Of a DNA stretch of 64,000 bases, positions 63,140 through 64,000 are shown one piece after another (the first letter of the stretch is position 1; each line of letters begins with the position of its first letter). Position numbers and translations under genes: made by a program. The DNA comes from Paenibacillus sp. 1_12 (lineage in GTDB: Bacteria; Bacillota; Bacilli; Paenibacillales; NBRC-103111): assembly GCF_900114475.1 (NCBI RefSeq), contig NZ_FOTE01000002.1, positions 62,001 to 126,000 of the forward strand. The letters run 5' to 3'. A model generated the notes under the pieces. The model had not been told where the DNA came from. It saw nothing but the letters and a program-made list of their open reading frames with translations, and made no database searches.

Positions 63140-64000
63140 TTAATCTTCAGCTGATTTGTTCACCACGACGAGTCCATTATCCTTTTTGGAGAGTCGCCAG
63201 GCGGCAAACGCCAAAACTGCCAATATCACCGCGCCAATTATTAGTTTCCATATAATCGGATTTTGATCATCTATGATTGGCAAGTAGGCCGTTGCATCTT
63301 TTTTCAGGAACAAGATATCAATGGTATTGCGTAAGGAAGGTATTACGTTGATCACCTGTTTAAAAGGCTCTTGTTCGGAACGAACCTGGTCAGTCACGAA
63401 AATGACTAGAGAATCCAGCTTCTCGATCTCTGTAGGGTCCCTACTAATGAGCAGACTTGGATGTATGATAGCGATGTGCTGACGAAATGAAATAGCGGCT
63501 TGGCTCAACTCAGGTTTCTTCTGATCTTGTGAAGCCTGCTCCATTTGCTTTAGATCATTCAGCAGCGGACTATAATATTGAAGCCACATGGGTTCATTCG
63601 GATGTGTCAAGGCGTCTGTAGCCAGACGAATCGTGGCGACTGATACTTGTCCCTCAGCAGGAGATAGCTTGACCGCATTAAAGGTGCGCTTGGCTTGAGT
63701 AATGGCTTCTGTCAACGCATTCAATCCTTCTACCGTCGTGATCCCTTCGTAACGGATTTGCGGGATTTGCTCACTCAGAAGCTGAAGAACAGCTCGTCCA
63801 CCGTCCAAATCTCCTTGCATGACCTTTTTATACATGTCATCAGCTGTTTGATTAAGCACCTCAAGCTTTTGCAATTGATCCTTTGCCGGTTTGGGTGTGA
63901 GTGCCTGATCCGTGGGCAACTGTGACTGGGAACAAGCCGTCAATAATTGAACACCAAGTAATAGTGTCAATAGTAGGCTTCCTGTTTTCCCTTTTTTCAT
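63140..64000 (-). CDS. ypjB: YpjB-like membrane lipoprotein
   Basis: The 286-residue frame starts with an ATG at the very edge of the window, so an earlier start cannot be excluded. A lipoprotein signal (LLTACS, Cys23) is followed by a helical external domain. One membrane helix (about 252-270, IIWKLIIGAVILAVLAFAAW) and a short basic tail end the protein. Length and position match Bacillus YpjB, a sporulation-expressed protein of unknown role. Convergent with ypjC. Confidence 0.88.
   Translation of the reverse strand: MKKGKTGSLLLTLLLGVQLLTACSQSQLPTDQALTPKPAKDQLQKLEVLNQTADDMYKKVMQGDLDGGRAVLQLLSEQIPQIRYEGITTVEGLNALTEAITQAKRTFNAVKLSPAEGQVSVATIRLATDALTHPNEPMWLQYYSPLLNDLKQMEQASQDQKKPELSQAAISFRQHIAIIHPSLLISRDPTEIEKLDSLVIFVTDQVRSEQEPFKQVINVIPSLRNTIDILFLKKDATAYLPIIDDQNPIIWKLIIGAVILAVLAFAAWRLSKKDNGLVVVNKSAED

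Noticed and set aside
1-64000. CRISPR array, prophage, transposase, tRNA or rRNA genes
   Set aside because: No regularly spaced repeats with unique spacers, no phage or transposase-like proteins and no tRNA cloverleaf were noticed; the tandem repeats seen have no spacers.

Overview
The window reads as the chromosome of a spore-forming, mycolic-acid-free Gram-positive bacterium of the Paenibacillaceae (Paenibacillus or a near relative). The reasons are: a division/cell-wall cluster that carries the sporulation paralogues spoVD and spoVE; a bacillithiol pathway (bshA, bshB1); the Bacillus-type ypjB-ypjC-ypjD-dapB-mgsA-bshB1-bshA-cca-birA-panBCD-dinG order; a double-headed dynamin (DynA); an S-layer-homology protein; a GerMN lipoprotein; and strong AGGAGG ribosome sites with frequent TTG starts. 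No rRNA, tRNA, CRISPR array, transposase or phage gene was seen.

Layout. (1) 1-5544, plus strand: a tightly coupled accessory operon (unrecognised 3' end, OleD-like reductase, metallo-beta-lactamase-fold hydrolase, coenzyme F390 synthetase-like adenylate-forming enzyme, FemAB/GNAT-like acyltransferase, short-chain dehydrogenase). It looks like a small lipid or beta-hydroxy-acid/lactone biosynthesis unit and is the least understood part of the window. (2) 5647-27198, minus strand: the complete dcw cluster, transcribed mraZ-rsmH-ftsL-pbpB-spoVD-murE-murF-mraY-murD-spoVE-murG-murB-murA-divIB-ftsA-ftsZ. It supplies lipid II synthesis, the septal transpeptidases and the divisome. A four-box MraZ operator lies in front of mraZ. 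(3) 27259-46933, minus strand: a DUF4349 lipoprotein, a heterodimeric ABC exporter, DynA, a small protein, endonuclease III, an S-layer-type protein, a GerMN lipoprotein, an N-acetylmuramoyl-L-alanine amidase, a short FtsH-like protease with a membrane partner, YpmB, and an MTA/SAH deaminase. (4) 47235-48881, plus strand: a DUF47 PhoU-like protein with a Pit phosphate transporter. (5) 48993-64000, mostly minus strand: rex, dinG, a TPR protein, panD, panC, panB, birA, cca, bshA, bshB1, mgsA, dapB, a TPR protein, ypjD, then ypjC (plus) and ypjB (minus).

The most striking structure outside genes is a set of three unrelated families of dispersed repeats. They occupy exactly the junctions of the dcw cluster that are tight in Bacillus: mraZ-rsmH, rsmH-ftsL, murF-mraY and murA-divIB. 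One family is a small hairpin element lying directly 5' of the Shine-Dalgarno sequence of three unrelated genes, with a compensatory base-pair change. One supplies the C-terminal codons of a dehydrogenase. One is a GC-rich, tandem and inverted array of about 900 bp. Start codons were re-chosen from ribosome sites and family lengths where the longest frame was not credible; each such choice is stated in the entry.
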